This document shows, piece after piece, positions 1 to 9,820 of a stretch of DNA of 64,000 nucleotides. A program made the translations under genes and the position numbers. Location: positions 62,001 through 126,000 of the forward strand of contig JACKDQ010000009.1 in assembly GCA_020633415.1 (NCBI GenBank), given 5' to 3'. The notes beneath the pieces are model-generated. The model worked only from the letters and a program-made list of their open reading frames with translations, searched no databases and was not told where the DNA came from. The DNA is from Deltaproteobacteria bacterium (lineage in GTDB: Bacteria > Myxococcota_A > Polyangia > GCA-2747355). The stretch's first letter is position 1; each line of letters opens with the position of its first letter.

Positions 1-1126
1 CCAGGGATCGCCACTCGCCAACAGCCACGAGCTCGCCGCGCTGACCGCGCATCGCTTCGAGGAATTGGGCAATGCGCTCTTCCGAGATCAACGCGCCGTC
101 AGTCCGCTTCCAAACCAAGCCGGTTCGTCGAAATTCAACCGCACCACCTGTTGCCGAGGCGAAGCGCAGACCGCGAACTTGCCAGGCGCGCAGCGCGCTC
201 GGGCGCCGTGCGATCCATGAAGCGCGCTGTTTCAACGCAGCCAACGCCGCAGCGCTCGCGCCATCAAGACAAACCCGCCGAGCCTTCCCGTTCGAGGGGC
301 CCTCAACAAGCAAACCTTGCGCCGGTGCGGCACAGCCTGAGATCCAGCGCAAGCTGAGCAAACGCTGTTTTTCGCCGTCGACGACCAGCCACGGCCCGGT
401 ATTCGCCCCTATTGGCGGCGTATCGATACCGCCAACAATACGTTCATCAGTCAGTGCATCGATCAGTTTGCGCACCGCCTGGGGATCGGCGAGTACGCGC
501 CCCTCGCCTTGTTCGAGAACCCAACGTCCCTCGATCAGCAGCAACGTTGTGTCATCGGCGCCCGGAGCGCGCCAAACGATCCGACGCGCGCGCGCGATAT
601 CCTCGATAAGCCGACGCGACAAGATCAGCTCGGGGAACTCGACGAGAAGCTGTCGCAGCTCACCCGCAACCACGTGAACCTGGCCGGCAAAACGCAGGTA
701 TGCCGCATCTCCAGAGGCGTCGGCGCTACCGACGGAAAAGCGCAGCAGTTCAGCAGCCGATGCCGCCCCAACCACGACCTCCACCGTCGGGCGCGCCAGT
801 CCATAAATCTCAGGTCGAGCCTCGTCGATCGTGCGCAGCGACTCGACAAAGGCGAGCGTGCGCAACAACCGCTCGACCGGTGCCGTCCGGATCGGCTCGA
901 CGGTTGTCGACGAGCGCTCTCGCACCCAAACGTCGCCGCGATGAACGACCGCCAGCTGGCGACCGTCAGCAAAACGTAGTAGCAGGCGATCGACTGACTT
1001 GCCCTGCAGCATTGCCCAGAACAGGGGACGGTCCGCTCGCTGCTTCGGCGATCCCGGCGACAGGAGCAGCAGCAGCCCCAGCAACGCAGCGAGCAATGTT
1101 AGGCCAACTAGGGCGCGTCGACTCAT
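1..1126 (-). CDS. DUF4340-like membrane-anchored protein, C-terminus cut by window edge
   Basis: Reading the minus strand from the ATG at 1126 gives one open frame of about 375 codons running off the left edge without a stop, so the gene is partial. The protein begins MSRRALVGLTLLAALLG, a single N-terminal membrane anchor of about 20 residues. A soluble region follows with the pattern 'LLLRFADGRQLAVVHRG' and 'ARPEIYGLARPTVEVVV', typical of DUF4340 proteins that accompany Gld-like ABC transporters. The ATG overlaps the stop of the upstream GldG-like gene by 4 bases (ATGA at 1123-1126), so it is the last visible gene of that operon. Family assignment rests on the anchor, the repeated beta-rich 'LxxG/RPT' pattern and the operon position. 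Its biochemical role is unknown; an envelope-side partner of the transporter is inferred. Confidence 0.7.
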   Translation of the reverse strand, partial: MSRRALVGLTLLAALLGLLLLLSPGSPKQRADRPLFWAMLQGKSVDRLLLRFADGRQLAVVHRGDVWVRERSSTTVEPIRTAPVERLLRTLAFVESLRTIDEARPEIYGLARPTVEVVVGAASAAELLRFSVGSADASGDAAYLRFAGQVHVVAGELRQLLVEFPELILSRRLIEDIARARRIVWRAPGADDTTLLLIEGRWVLEQGEGRVLADPQAVRKLIDALTDERIVGGIDTPPIGANTGPWLVVDGEKQRLLSLRWISGCAAPAQGLLVEGPSNGKARRVCLDGASAAALAALKQRASWIARRPSALRAWQVRGLRFASATGGAVEFRRTGLVWKRTDGALISEERIAQFLEAMRGQRGELVAVGEWRSL

Positions 1127-2541
1127 CGTTCAACCCGGCGTCGCCGCCAAACCCACAACGCCACCGCCAAGAGCAGCGCGGGCACACCGATCACGCTCAG
1201 ACTGAAGACGAGGCGCAGCTGTGCGACGGAGATCCGAGGCACGGCGTCGCCTTGGCGGGCGCGCAAACTCAGACCACGTGCACGTCTGCTGAGCCAGTCG
1301 AGGCTTCCCAGGGTCAGCGCCAGGTTGCCATCGCGTCCGTCGAGGCGACGATTGAGCACGCCGCGCTCTGAACCGAAAACGACGATTCGCGCCTGTCGTC
1401 GGGCCACAGCAACAGCGACGGCCAGTTGCTCGCGGCGTGCTGGTGGGCGAATCACCTGGCCCTCGCCGCGCAATGCGTCGAGCGATTGCACACGAAAAGC
1501 ATCGACACTCGACATCACCAGTGGCTCTACGCCCCGATCTCCGGCCAGCGCCTGAGCCATCCGCCAGACCGTCGGCCGCCCGCCCAAGGCGACCAATGCC
1601 GGGTGCGTCGCATAGGTGCTGGTGCGCCAACTGAGCAACGGTCGCTCTCCGGCGACGGCCTGTGGGTCGAGCACGATACCGGGATGAAATCGCACCCCCC
1701 AGCGGACGAGGAGCTCCTTGAGCGGCAGTGGACGAAAGTGCCTACCATCTCCGTCGATCACTGGCCCGATCATCGCCAATAGCGCTCCACCGCGCTCGAG
1801 AAACGCCGCGATCCGTTGCGATTCCGCCGCGAGCAGCTCACGCGTGGGACCGATCACCGCCAGCACGCTGCAACGCCGCGGCGAAAGGTCGGCCAATGCG
1901 CTGGGTGGCAAGCGCTTGAGCACGAAATTGTCGTTTTCTATCGCCACCGCTAGGCGCGACAGCCCGCCGTCACCGAGATCGTCCACGCCGGGCTCGCCAT
2001 GGCCCTCGGTCAGACAAACCTGGCGACGCTTGCGCTCGCTGATCGCCACGATCGCCGCCGAGATCGCTGCATCGGCAGAGGAATCGACGATACGACCGTG
2101 CTGACGCGTCGCTAATTGATCGACGGGAATCTGTCGACGTCGCTGACCGCTTGTCACCACGACAACACCGCGGCGAAGCAACTGCGGTCCGACCCCAAGG
2201 GCATTGGCCTCGAGCAATGCACGCTCCGGATCGGCATCGAGATCGATCGCACGAACAACGATGCGCTTCGAGAGCTGCTGATAGCGCGTCAGCAACTCTT
2301 TGACGTGATAATAGAGCGACGGCGTGTACCGTTCAGGCGGCGCCATCAGCACCGAGATCGTCACGCGTTGCTCGAGATGCCGCAGGATCTCGCGCGTATC
2401 GTCGGAGACGCTGAACGCGGCGTTAGCAGTACAATCCCAGCTTGGCGCGATGCGCGCGATCAGCAGGTTGACCAGCAACACGTTGAGCGCGAGCAATATC
2501 AGGCCGAGCAGGCGGCGAGCAGACGAACTCAACGACGCCAT
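1123..2541 (-). CDS. GldG-like ABC transporter auxiliary protein
   Basis: Predicted 472 residues. The ATG at 2541 is chosen over an upstream in-frame start at 2688 because it puts a clean signal anchor first (MASLSSSARRLLGL then a hydrophobic stretch) and overlaps the permease stop by 13 bases; the longer form would begin inside the permease gene. After the N-terminal anchor comes a large extracytoplasmic region with 'FSVSDDTREILRHLEQRVTISVLMAPP' near residues 42-68, the layout of the GldG/ABC-type auxiliary family (PF09822 type). A C-terminal membrane helix (about residues 445-465) ends in a basic WRRRRVER tail. In other bacteria such proteins work with a GldF-type permease and GldA-type ATPase in transport and gliding-related processes. 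The substrate here is unknown. Confidence 0.8.
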   Translation of the reverse strand: MASLSSSARRLLGLILLALNVLLVNLLIARIAPSWDCTANAAFSVSDDTREILRHLEQRVTISVLMAPPERYTPSLYYHVKELLTRYQQLSKRIVVRAIDLDADPERALLEANALGVGPQLLRRGVVVVTSGQRRRQIPVDQLATRQHGRIVDSSADAAISAAIVAISERKRRQVCLTEGHGEPGVDDLGDGGLSRLAVAIENDNFVLKRLPPSALADLSPRRCSVLAVIGPTRELLAAESQRIAAFLERGGALLAMIGPVIDGDGRHFRPLPLKELLVRWGVRFHPGIVLDPQAVAGERPLLSWRTSTYATHPALVALGGRPTVWRMAQALAGDRGVEPLVMSSVDAFRVQSLDALRGEGQVIRPPARREQLAVAVAVARRQARIVVFGSERGVLNRRLDGRDGNLALTLGSLDWLSRRARGLSLRARQGDAVPRISVAQLRLVFSLSVIGVPALLLAVALWVWRRRRVER

Positions 2542-3275
2542 TTCTGCCGCTCCAGCACGGCACTCGCCGCGAATATCACAAACAGGCTGATTCCGAGGTG
2601 CAGCGCCAGCGCACGCCCGTCGATGATACCGCGGGCAAAACGCTCCATCTGGGCAAACCAGTCGAAGTATTCGGCGAGCACCGACCAATCACCCTGGGAA
2701 AACAGACCGGACGGGCCGGCGAGCAACAGCATCGAGAGCGCGACGAATGTCGAAAGACCCGCGGCAAGCTGGCTGCGCGTCGCAGCAGAGCAAAGCAGAC
2801 CGATCGAGAGCGCGGTCAGACCGAACAACAAGGTTCCCAGATAGCCCGCCAGCACCACGCCTGGATCAAGCCAAAGACTACCGCCAACAAGCTGCAGGAT
2901 CGCCACGTAGAACAGCGTCGGCAACCAAATCGCCGCATAGAAAGCCAAGGCAGCAGCGAGCTTGCCGAGCACGACTTGGAGGCTGCTAACTCCCGAGGTC
3001 AGCAACAACTCCAAAGCACCGCTGCGTCGCTCTTCAGCGATTAGCCTCATCGACAACACCGCACACACAGCGATCAAAAACAGCCAGTAGAGGTAGGTTC
3101 CGCCGAAGAACAGCGTCATCGGCGAACCGAATACGGCGTCGGACTCCGCCGAGAGCTCGACGATCAAGTAGAACGAAAAGCCTTGGACAAGCGCAAACAG
3201 CGTCGCGACCAACCAACCGATCGGCGTGACAAAGTAGGACCACAACTCGCGGCGAAAGATCACCAAGGCGCTCAT
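2529..3275 (-). CDS. ABC-2 type permease (GldF-like)
   Basis: 248 residues with about six predicted membrane helices. The segment around residues 80-96 (AEERRSGALELLLTSG) is the EE-rich cytoplasmic coupling motif of ABC-2 exporters of the GldF/NosY kind. The start at 3275 overlaps the ATPase stop by 4 bases, and the stop at 2529 lies inside the next gene, so expression is translationally coupled on both sides. The gene order ATPase, permease, GldG-like, DUF4340-like is a recurring arrangement in Bacteroidetes and Deltaproteobacteria. The export substrate cannot be deduced. Confidence 0.88.
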   Translation of the reverse strand: MSALVIFRRELWSYFVTPIGWLVATLFALVQGFSFYLIVELSAESDAVFGSPMTLFFGGTYLYWLFLIAVCAVLSMRLIAEERRSGALELLLTSGVSSLQVVLGKLAAALAFYAAIWLPTLFYVAILQLVGGSLWLDPGVVLAGYLGTLLFGLTALSIGLLCSAATRSQLAAGLSTFVALSMLLLAGPSGLFSQGDWSVLAEYFDWFAQMERFARGIIDGRALALHLGISLFVIFAASAVLERQKWRR

Positions 3276-4210
3276 TGCCGACCTGTCGTCAATTGAGAAA
3301 ACCGCTCTTCGAGCGAGTCACGACGCCACTCAAGCGCGCGCAGTGCCCAGCCTTGCGCAAACACTGACGCGGCAACCTGTTCGGCCAGCGATGCGTCGAT
3401 CTGGCCTGAAAGAGATAAGGCAAACTCGTCGCGATCACGACCGAGTTCGACCACTGAATCGATCGCGGCGAGCTGACCGAGGCATGCGATCAGCGCTTGA
3501 AGATCCCCGGTGCCCACCGCTACACGCAGCAGCAGCGCGTCGGCGCGCCGCAGACTAGAGCGGGCGATGCCGTCCACCGCGTGTAATCGGCCACGATGCA
3601 TCAAGAGCACACGACTGCACGTCTGCTCCAAATGACCGAGCTGGTGGCTCGAAAGCAGCACCGCGCAGCGTTTGCCTAGCTTATCGATCAAGTCGTTGAT
3701 CTGGCGGGCCTGATTCGGGTCGAGACCGACGGTAGGCTCGTCGAGGATCAGCACAGCTGGATCGCCGAGCAGCGCAGCGGCAAGTCCAACCCGCTGGCGA
3801 AACCCGCGGGACAATCGACCGATCAGACGATCGGCGACGTCGGTCAGCGCGCACTGCCCTAGCGCCGCGTCGACGGCGAGCGGGCGTTGGCGGCGCCCGA
3901 GGCCCCGCAGCGCCGCTCGAAATCGCAAATACTCGCTGACGCGCATCTCACCGTAGGCCGCGGCCTCCTCGGGAAGGTAGCCGATCCGTCGCTGGGCCGC
4001 GCCGCGCTCGCGCAGCATTTGATACCCATCCACCTCGACGACACCGCCATCCGCTGGCAGGAACCCGGTGAGCAGGCGCATCAGGCTGCTCTTGCCCGCA
4101 CCATTTTCGCCAAGCAAACCAACGACCTCGCCCGCCTCCACCGTCAATGAAACGTCATCGACGGCGACGATCGGACCAAACCGGCGACTAAGATGCTCAC
4201 AGCGCAGCAT
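3272..4210 (-). CDS. ABC transporter ATP-binding protein (GldA/CcmA type)
   Basis: 312 residues. Walker A GENGAGKS is at 34-41, the ABC signature LSRGFRQ at 133-139, Walker B VLILDEPT at 153-160, and the switch histidine at about 189 (LLSSHQ). The C-terminal 90 residues are an extra regulatory domain of the kind seen on ABC-2 exporter ATPases (NatA/GldA). It is the first gene of the four-gene operon, and its start lies 42 bases from a divergent gene at 4253, so the operon promoter must be within or very close to that short gap. The signature has R instead of the usual G at its third position (LSRGF for LSGGQ), a common variation in this subfamily. Confidence 0.92.
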   Translation of the reverse strand: MLRCEHLSRRFGPIVAVDDVSLTVEAGEVVGLLGENGAGKSSLMRLLTGFLPADGGVVEVDGYQMLRERGAAQRRIGYLPEEAAAYGEMRVSEYLRFRAALRGLGRRQRPLAVDAALGQCALTDVADRLIGRLSRGFRQRVGLAAALLGDPAVLILDEPTVGLDPNQARQINDLIDKLGKRCAVLLSSHQLGHLEQTCSRVLLMHRGRLHAVDGIARSSLRRADALLLRVAVGTGDLQALIACLGQLAAIDSVVELGRDRDEFALSLSGQIDASLAEQVAASVFAQGWALRALEWRRDSLEERFSQLTTGRQ

Positions 4211-4252
4211 CGCTGGAGACTACCCCACTTTCTTCCGCCGGTCAGCGTGGGT

Positions 4253-4891
4253 ATGATCGCAAAGATGGCTATTTCAAGATCGACCAGCGGGCTGCTGGCA
4301 ACGCTGCTCTGCATCGCCTGCTCGTCGGCAGGGTTGGCTGCTCCGGGTGAGGCAGCGCCTAAGGTCAAACCGACAAGCCAACCCAGTCGCGTCACCATTC
4401 ATGGAGCCTGCCAAGAGATCAGCGCCGCTGGCTGTTGCGACGGTGAGCGACTGCTCTTTTGTCGCGACAAGCGGCTGTTCGAGATCGACTGCCGTGATCA
4501 ACCGCGCTGCGGCTACCGCAAGACGCGCCGAGGCGGCTACTACGACTGCAACACGGCGGGAAGCTCGGACCCCACTGGTCGCCATTCGATCCACTGCGCG
4601 CCCCGTTACCGCAAGAGCACGAAGTTCAGCTCACAAGCTCGCTCGCGCTGCCAATTGCCACGTGCTGGCTGCTGTCGCGGGCAAACTCTATACTACTGCG
4701 AGCAGAACGCGGTTGCCCGTATCGACTGCAGGCGCAACGCGGCCTGCGGGTGGCGACCAGGGCCAAAGCGCTACGACTGCGGTACCGCCGGCCAGGCTGA
4801 CCCGAGGGGGCAAGCCAAGATGCAATGCCCGCCCGAGTTTGCCCCTGACCGATCGATTAAGCCCGCGGTCGGCAAGCATGCGGGCCCGTAG
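4253..4891 (+). CDS. Secreted protein with two tandem 8-cysteine modules
   Basis: 212 residues from the ATG at 4253 (an alternative ATG is at 4265). That start puts a signal peptide first (residues 1-30, hydrophobic LLATLLCIAC then SSAGLAA); the longer in-frame form from 4193 would overlap the ABC ATPase gene and push the signal peptide inward. The mature part holds two repeats at residues 53-115 and 133-192. Each has eight cysteines with the same spacing plan: C-x6/7-CC-x7-C-x9-DC-x4/5-CG, then YDC, AGxxDPxG and a final C. In repeat 1 the cysteines are 53, 61, 62, 70, 80, 86, 99 and 115; in repeat 2 they are 133, 140, 141, 149, 159, 165, 176 and 192. The even count suggests four disulfides per module and an extracytoplasmic location. 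No family is recognised and function is unknown. Confidence 0.75.
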   Translation: MIAKMAISRSTSGLLATLLCIACSSAGLAAPGEAAPKVKPTSQPSRVTIHGACQEISAAGCCDGERLLFCRDKRLFEIDCRDQPRCGYRKTRRGGYYDCNTAGSSDPTGRHSIHCAPRYRKSTKFSSQARSRCQLPRAGCCRGQTLYYCEQNAVARIDCRRNAACGWRPGPKRYDCGTAGQADPRGQAKMQCPPEFAPDRSIKPAVGKHAGP

Positions 4892-5052
4892 CTAGAAAGC
4901 TACGAAAGAACGTGCAAAAATAGCGAAAACATCTGCTGCATCGCTAGCGGTTGGGCGCGTTCGACGACCAGCCGGGGCGCGATGGCGGGTTGCCGCCTGG
5001 CGTGGCGTCCATCTTCTTGATGGCGATGTTGTGAGCGGGACAAAGGAAACCG
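4892..5052. other. Short intergenic region upstream of giant TPR gene
   Basis: 161 bases without a gene. A small perfect hairpin (GTAGCT-AGAA-AGCTAC, about 4889-4904) straddles the stop of the cysteine-module gene but has no T-run, so it is at best a weak terminator. A second small hairpin (CCATC-TTCTT-GATGG, about 5008-5022) lies shortly before the ribosome binding site AAAGGAAA of the next gene. No convincing promoter was found. Confidence 0.3.
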
Positions 5053-8000
5053 ATGTCATTCGACGCGCGCACGCCGATCTTTGCCGGCTCCAGCGGGTTT
5101 TCGCTGGATGTCTGGGCCAGCGCGCAAACGCTTGCTGAGCTGCGCAGCGAGCTAGCCGCTCAGAGCGGCGACAGACAGCGCGACGCGCTGATCGCTCACG
5201 AGATCGCCCGCCTGCTGCTCGCCAACGGTGAGGAAACTGCAGCGGCACAACAGCTTCTTCTGGCCCATCGCCTGGCCCCGCGCCTGCGACCGACGTTGCG
5301 CTTGGCCCACCTGCTCTACTACGACCGTGGCGACCTCGATCTCGCTGCGCAGTTGCTGGCGGCGCTGACCGAGGCGACATCGGCGACGGTCGGAAAGCTG
5401 GCGCTGGCCCGACGACACGCCGCCTTGCTTTGGTCGGGACCGCGTCGCGGCGCCGATGCTTTCGAAATCTTGCAGCGAAACCTGCGCCAGAGCCCGGGAG
5501 ACCTGACAACGCTCGTCGCGGCGACCCTTGTCGCCCACCCTGCAGGGCTGTCACGTGAGCAGCGACAGCGTAGCGCATTGGCGCTGCATGGAGCCGTCAC
5601 CGACGATGCACTGAGCACGGCGATCGCCGCGCGGATCGCCGTGCAAATGGGTGACGACGATCCGGCGACGGCGATACGCTTGCTGGAAAGCGTTGCCGAC
5701 GCTAACGACCCGGCGGTATTGGTCACGCTGGAGCTGCTCTACGAGCGACAAGAGGCTCACGCGGCGCTGGTTGAGACGCTCGAACGACAAGCGCAGGCAG
5801 ACGAGGTTGAGGCAGCCTGGCGCGCGCAGCTTTGGGCACGAACCGCGCGGATACATCGCGACCAGCTCTCGGATAAGCCGCGCGCGATCGCCGCTTTCTC
5901 CAAGTCGTGGGAGGCGCGCAAAGACTACGGCACTGGCTGGGAGCTGTTTGAGCTGCTGTATGGCGACGGTTTGCTCGACCAAGCCGTGGAAATCGCCACA
6001 ACGCTCCACGAACTCGACCACGCGCCCCAAGTGCGCGCCGACCTGTCGAACCGCGTCGGCGACATGCTGCGTGACGCGGGCAAGACCAACGAAGCGATCG
6101 AGTGGTATCAGCGCTGCCTGGCCGACGCACCGAGCTACCAGCTCGCACTCGCGTCACTTTCCGCATTGCTAGAGAGCCGCAGTCAGATCGACGCGCTGCT
6201 GCGCATTCACATCGCCGACGTGGACAACGCGCAAAGCGCGCTGCAAAAGGCGCACGGCGTCTATCGAGCAGCAGCCCTACTCGAATCGAGCGGACGCTTC
6301 GAACAAGCAGCGGCAATGTACGGCCAAGCGCTCGATACCATCGCGAACTTCTTGCCAGCGCTTGCCGCCCTGGAGCGCCTGCTAACTCGACTGCAACGCT
6401 GGGATGAGCTGGCCGCGCTGCTGCATCACCAACTGAAGGGGCTGTCCGATGTTTCGGCGCGCGCGCAGGTTCTCGATAAGCTAGCGACGCTCTACCAGCA
6501 CCGTCTGTCAGCACCGGATCGGGCCGCTGATTGCTACGAACAGCTGCTGAAAATTCGCCCAGATCACTTGCCAACGATCCGAGCAATGGCGCGCGTCTGC
6601 GCACTGGCCGAGCGCTGGGAAGACCTCGTCCAGCTCAACGGGCAGGAACTGGCACTTGTCGATCAGAGCGCACGCAAGGCTGAGCTGTATTTTCGCAGCG
6701 GCGAGATTCTTGAGCACAAGCTGCTCGATCTGGACCGCGCCCTCGACAGCTACCAGGCAGCCTGGGCCCTCGATAGCGAGCATCTTCCTACGCTGCGCGC
6801 GCTCGGCAGGATCTTTCGTCAACGCGGGCGGTGGGAGGATCTAGCGGAGATGCACGAGGCCGAGATCAATGCCTCGACAGACCGCGATCACATCGTCGCG
6901 CTGCTATGCACCCAAGCGGAGATCTACGAACAGGAGCTTCTCGACGAGCAGCGGGCAATTGAATCGCTGCGACGAGCGCTCGATCACCGTTCGAACTCTG
7001 TCGCGGCGCACTGCGCTTTGGCCCGGCTTTATGAACGGCAACACCGCTGGAGCGACCTGGCTGCGCTTTGGGAAGGTGCCCTCGATAGCTTGAAGGATCC
7101 AGCAGAGCAGGCGCTGCAGCTTTGGAGAATCGGAGAACTTCGCGCCCGGCATTTGGGTGATACCGCTGGCGCCGTACGCGACTACACCCGTGCCCTGCGA
7201 CTCGATCGCGATCTCGCTCCGGCGCGGTTTGCGCTGGCCGAGCTGCTTGAGCTGACCGAGCAGGACCGCGAGCCTCTGCTCGAGCTGTTGAAGATGAGCA
7301 TCGATCGTTCTACAGACGAAGTCGACCGAGCGGAGCTTTGCGAAAACCTCGGAGATCTACTTCGACAAGACCCAGCCCGAGCGAGCGAAGCGACGGCGAA
7401 TTACGAGCGCGCCACCAGTATCGCGCCATCGATCATCCGCTTCTGGGTGCTCGCCGAACTATACCGGGAGCAACAGCGCGTGGAAGACCAGTGCCGAGCG
7501 CTATCGGAGATCGGCCGATTGGTCGCAGAAGAGCGCGACGCAGCCGAAATTCAGCTCAAAGTCGCGATACTCAAGCACGACGCCAACTACGGCTCGCCGG
7601 TGGCAAACTATCAGCAAGCGTTGACCTTGCGTTCCGGGGGTGTGTTTGCGCAACGCCGCCTGGAGAACTACATTCGCGGCACCACCCAACCCAGCGACGA
7701 TGATAGCTACGCACTCGGCGAGCTACTGCTAAGCAGAATCGAACGCACCAGCGAAGCCTACGAGCTGGCCTGCCTCTGGAGCGAGTTTGGCGACCTGGCG
7801 GTCCAGCGCGCCGACGTCGACACAGCATTTCAAGCCTACCGAGAAGCGCTCGAGCATCGAGGCGACCACTTGCCCGCGATTTGGGCGCTGCAACGGCTGC
7901 GCCGCGGGCGCTCGGAGTGGACCGAGCTTTGTGAGCTCACCGAGCGGGAGGCTCAGTCCAGCCAATCGCCGACCGACAGTGCAAGCGCCCTTCTGGAAGC

Positions 8001-9816
8001 GGCCGCGCTTAGCCAATACCAGCTCAGCGATGCAGAGCGCGCGTCGCAGCTCTACCAGCGGGCACTTCAACAGAACCCCGGTGACCGCCGCGCGTTCGAC
8101 GCCCTGCGCAACGTCCTCTTCGACTCGGAACGGTGGAACGACCTCGCAGCGCTGATCAGAGAACAGATCGGTGCCACAGAAGACGACCGTGAGGCAGCGC
8201 TGCTTTTCGGTGAATTGGGACGGATCTATGTCGATCAGCTTGGACAGACCAATAAAGGTGTCGCGTGTCTGCGGCGCGTGCTGAAAGTTGACCCTTATGA
8301 CGGCTACGCGCTGGCAGTGCTCGCCACCTACCACGATCAACGACAGCAACCGATCGAAGCTGCCCAACTCTACTCGCGACTTGAGCTTGTCGCGGCTGAA
8401 AAAAGCGAGCGCGAGCAGATCCGCCGACGTCTTGGCCAACTGTATCTCGACATCGGCGAGCCACGGAAGGCGCTCGCGGCGTTTGGCCGCGCGCTGGAAG
8501 GCAACGCCGCCCACGATCCCGACCTTCTCGCTCGAATCGTCGAAGCCGCGCGAGCGGCCCACGATCCGCAGGCACAAATCGCTGCGCTGGAAAGTCTCGC
8601 CGAGCACGCTGACGATGCAACTCAGCGCATCTCAGCCCGCAAACAGCTGGCCGATGTCGCGTCGGAACAGCTCGAAGACGATGGGCGTGCCGCCGAAGCC
8701 TTATTGGAGGTGCTCGCCCTCGACCCGCTAGACATCGACGCAACGGAAAAGTTGGCGGCCATCTATGGACGATCAGGAAACCGATCGGCCGCCGCCCAGC
8801 ATCTTCGCGCGGCAGTCGCGCACCACCGTGCCGCGCTCGAGCAACAACCGGAGAATGCCGCACTCTACCGACAATTGGCGCGGCTGTTTCGCTGGCAACG
8901 ACAATACGATCGTCTCTACTGCGCTTGCACCGTACTAGCGCACGCTCAAGCGATTGACGACATCGAAGCCCAGTTTTGGCGCGAGCACCACGGCAGGTGT
9001 GGACAGCTCAGTGGCGTTGTCCTCGAGCGCCGTCGATTCGAGCGCGTACTACTGCCACCCGAAATCGACTCGCCGCTGCGCGACCTGATGCGCGAGTTGG
9101 CACCATTGCTCGCCAAAGCGAGTGGCGCAACGGCTGAGCGTTACGGCCTACGCAACGACGGGGCGTCACTCGACCGGCGTCATCCCTTTTGGCGGTCATT
9201 GTCCGACATTCTCGCGGTGTTTTCTCACCCAGAGATCGATGTACAACTGAGCGAGACCGATCCTTCGCTGATCGTCGGCGAATTTCTGCCAGGTCCGACG
9301 CTAATCGTCGGCAGCCGTGTGATCCAAGGACCGCTCCGAGAGATCGACCGCTTTCGCATCGGACACGCCCTGCTCTCGCTGGTCGAGCACTGTTCCACGC
9401 TGCTGGCGGGCGACTGGCGCAAAACCCACCTCCTACTCAATACGCTTGGCTCTTTGGCCCAGCCTCCTTACGCGGGGAACCTCTCACTAGAGGAACAGCA
9501 GCGGATCAGCGCGACACAGGAGGAGGTCAGTCGGCGGCTTTCTCGACGCGACCGACGCGGACTCTCGAGTGTTTTCGAACGCTACAGCGGAGGCCTGACG
9601 CCCGAGATGGTGCATCGTTTCGCCAGCGCCACTGCACGCGCGGCAAATCGCGCCGGATTGATCTGCTGTGGCGATCCGCTCACCGCACTGGAAGAGGTCA
9701 GCGCGCGCAGTGGACGCTCTAACAGCACACCGGTCACCGATCTGTTCACTTTTATCGTGAGCGAAGAGCACTTCGCGTTGCGCGTCGAGCTAGGGCTCGC
9801 GCCGGGCAGCAGGTAG
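5053..9816 (+). CDS. Giant cytoplasmic TPR-repeat protein A
   Basis: 1587 residues, started by an ATG with AAAGGAAA just upstream. No signal peptide or membrane helix, so probably cytoplasmic. About residues 20-1330 are TPR-type helical repeats organised in a higher-order unit of about 70 residues, with recurring W-x-DL, 'AEIYE', 'RAIxxYxxAL' and 'LARLYERxxRW' elements. The last roughly 250 residues (from about 1336, 'SPLRDLMRELAPLLAKA') are not TPR and align colinearly with the end of the next protein. The next gene starts 4 bases after this stop, so the two are almost certainly co-transcribed. TPR superhelices bind peptides or scaffold complexes. No catalytic motif was seen and the function is unknown. 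Confidence 0.85.
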   Translation: MSFDARTPIFAGSSGFSLDVWASAQTLAELRSELAAQSGDRQRDALIAHEIARLLLANGEETAAAQQLLLAHRLAPRLRPTLRLAHLLYYDRGDLDLAAQLLAALTEATSATVGKLALARRHAALLWSGPRRGADAFEILQRNLRQSPGDLTTLVAATLVAHPAGLSREQRQRSALALHGAVTDDALSTAIAARIAVQMGDDDPATAIRLLESVADANDPAVLVTLELLYERQEAHAALVETLERQAQADEVEAAWRAQLWARTARIHRDQLSDKPRAIAAFSKSWEARKDYGTGWELFELLYGDGLLDQAVEIATTLHELDHAPQVRADLSNRVGDMLRDAGKTNEAIEWYQRCLADAPSYQLALASLSALLESRSQIDALLRIHIADVDNAQSALQKAHGVYRAAALLESSGRFEQAAAMYGQALDTIANFLPALAALERLLTRLQRWDELAALLHHQLKGLSDVSARAQVLDKLATLYQHRLSAPDRAADCYEQLLKIRPDHLPTIRAMARVCALAERWEDLVQLNGQELALVDQSARKAELYFRSGEILEHKLLDLDRALDSYQAAWALDSEHLPTLRALGRIFRQRGRWEDLAEMHEAEINASTDRDHIVALLCTQAEIYEQELLDEQRAIESLRRALDHRSNSVAAHCALARLYERQHRWSDLAALWEGALDSLKDPAEQALQLWRIGELRARHLGDTAGAVRDYTRALRLDRDLAPARFALAELLELTEQDREPLLELLKMSIDRSTDEVDRAELCENLGDLLRQDPARASEATANYERATSIAPSIIRFWVLAELYREQQRVEDQCRALSEIGRLVAEERDAAEIQLKVAILKHDANYGSPVANYQQALTLRSGGVFAQRRLENYIRGTTQPSDDDSYALGELLLSRIERTSEAYELACLWSEFGDLAVQRADVDTAFQAYREALEHRGDHLPAIWALQRLRRGRSEWTELCELTEREAQSSQSPTDSASALLEAAALSQYQLSDAERASQLYQRALQQNPGDRRAFDALRNVLFDSERWNDLAALIREQIGATEDDREAALLFGELGRIYVDQLGQTNKGVACLRRVLKVDPYDGYALAVLATYHDQRQQPIEAAQLYSRLELVAAEKSEREQIRRRLGQLYLDIGEPRKALAAFGRALEGNAAHDPDLLARIVEAARAAHDPQAQIAALESLAEHADDATQRISARKQLADVASEQLEDDGRAAEALLEVLALDPLDIDATEKLAAIYGRSGNRSAAAQHLRAAVAHHRAALEQQPENAALYRQLARLFRWQRQYDRLYCACTVLAHAQAIDDIEAQFWREHHGRCGQLSGVVLERRRFERVLLPPEIDSPLRDLMRELAPLLAKASGATAERYGLRNDGASLDRRHPFWRSLSDILAVFSHPEIDVQLSETDPSLIVGEFLPGPTLIVGSRVIQGPLREIDRFRIGHALLSLVEHCSTLLAGDWRKTHLLLNTLGSLAQPPYAGNLSLEEQQRISATQEEVSRRLSRRDRRGLSSVFERYSGGLTPEMVHRFASATARAANRAGLICCGDPLTALEEVSARSGRSNSTPVTDLFTFIVSEEHFALRVELGLAPGSR

Positions 9817-9820
9817 ACTC

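Noticed and set aside
4888..4904. Rho-independent terminator after the cysteine-module gene
   Set aside because: The hairpin is only 6 base pairs with no T-run after it.
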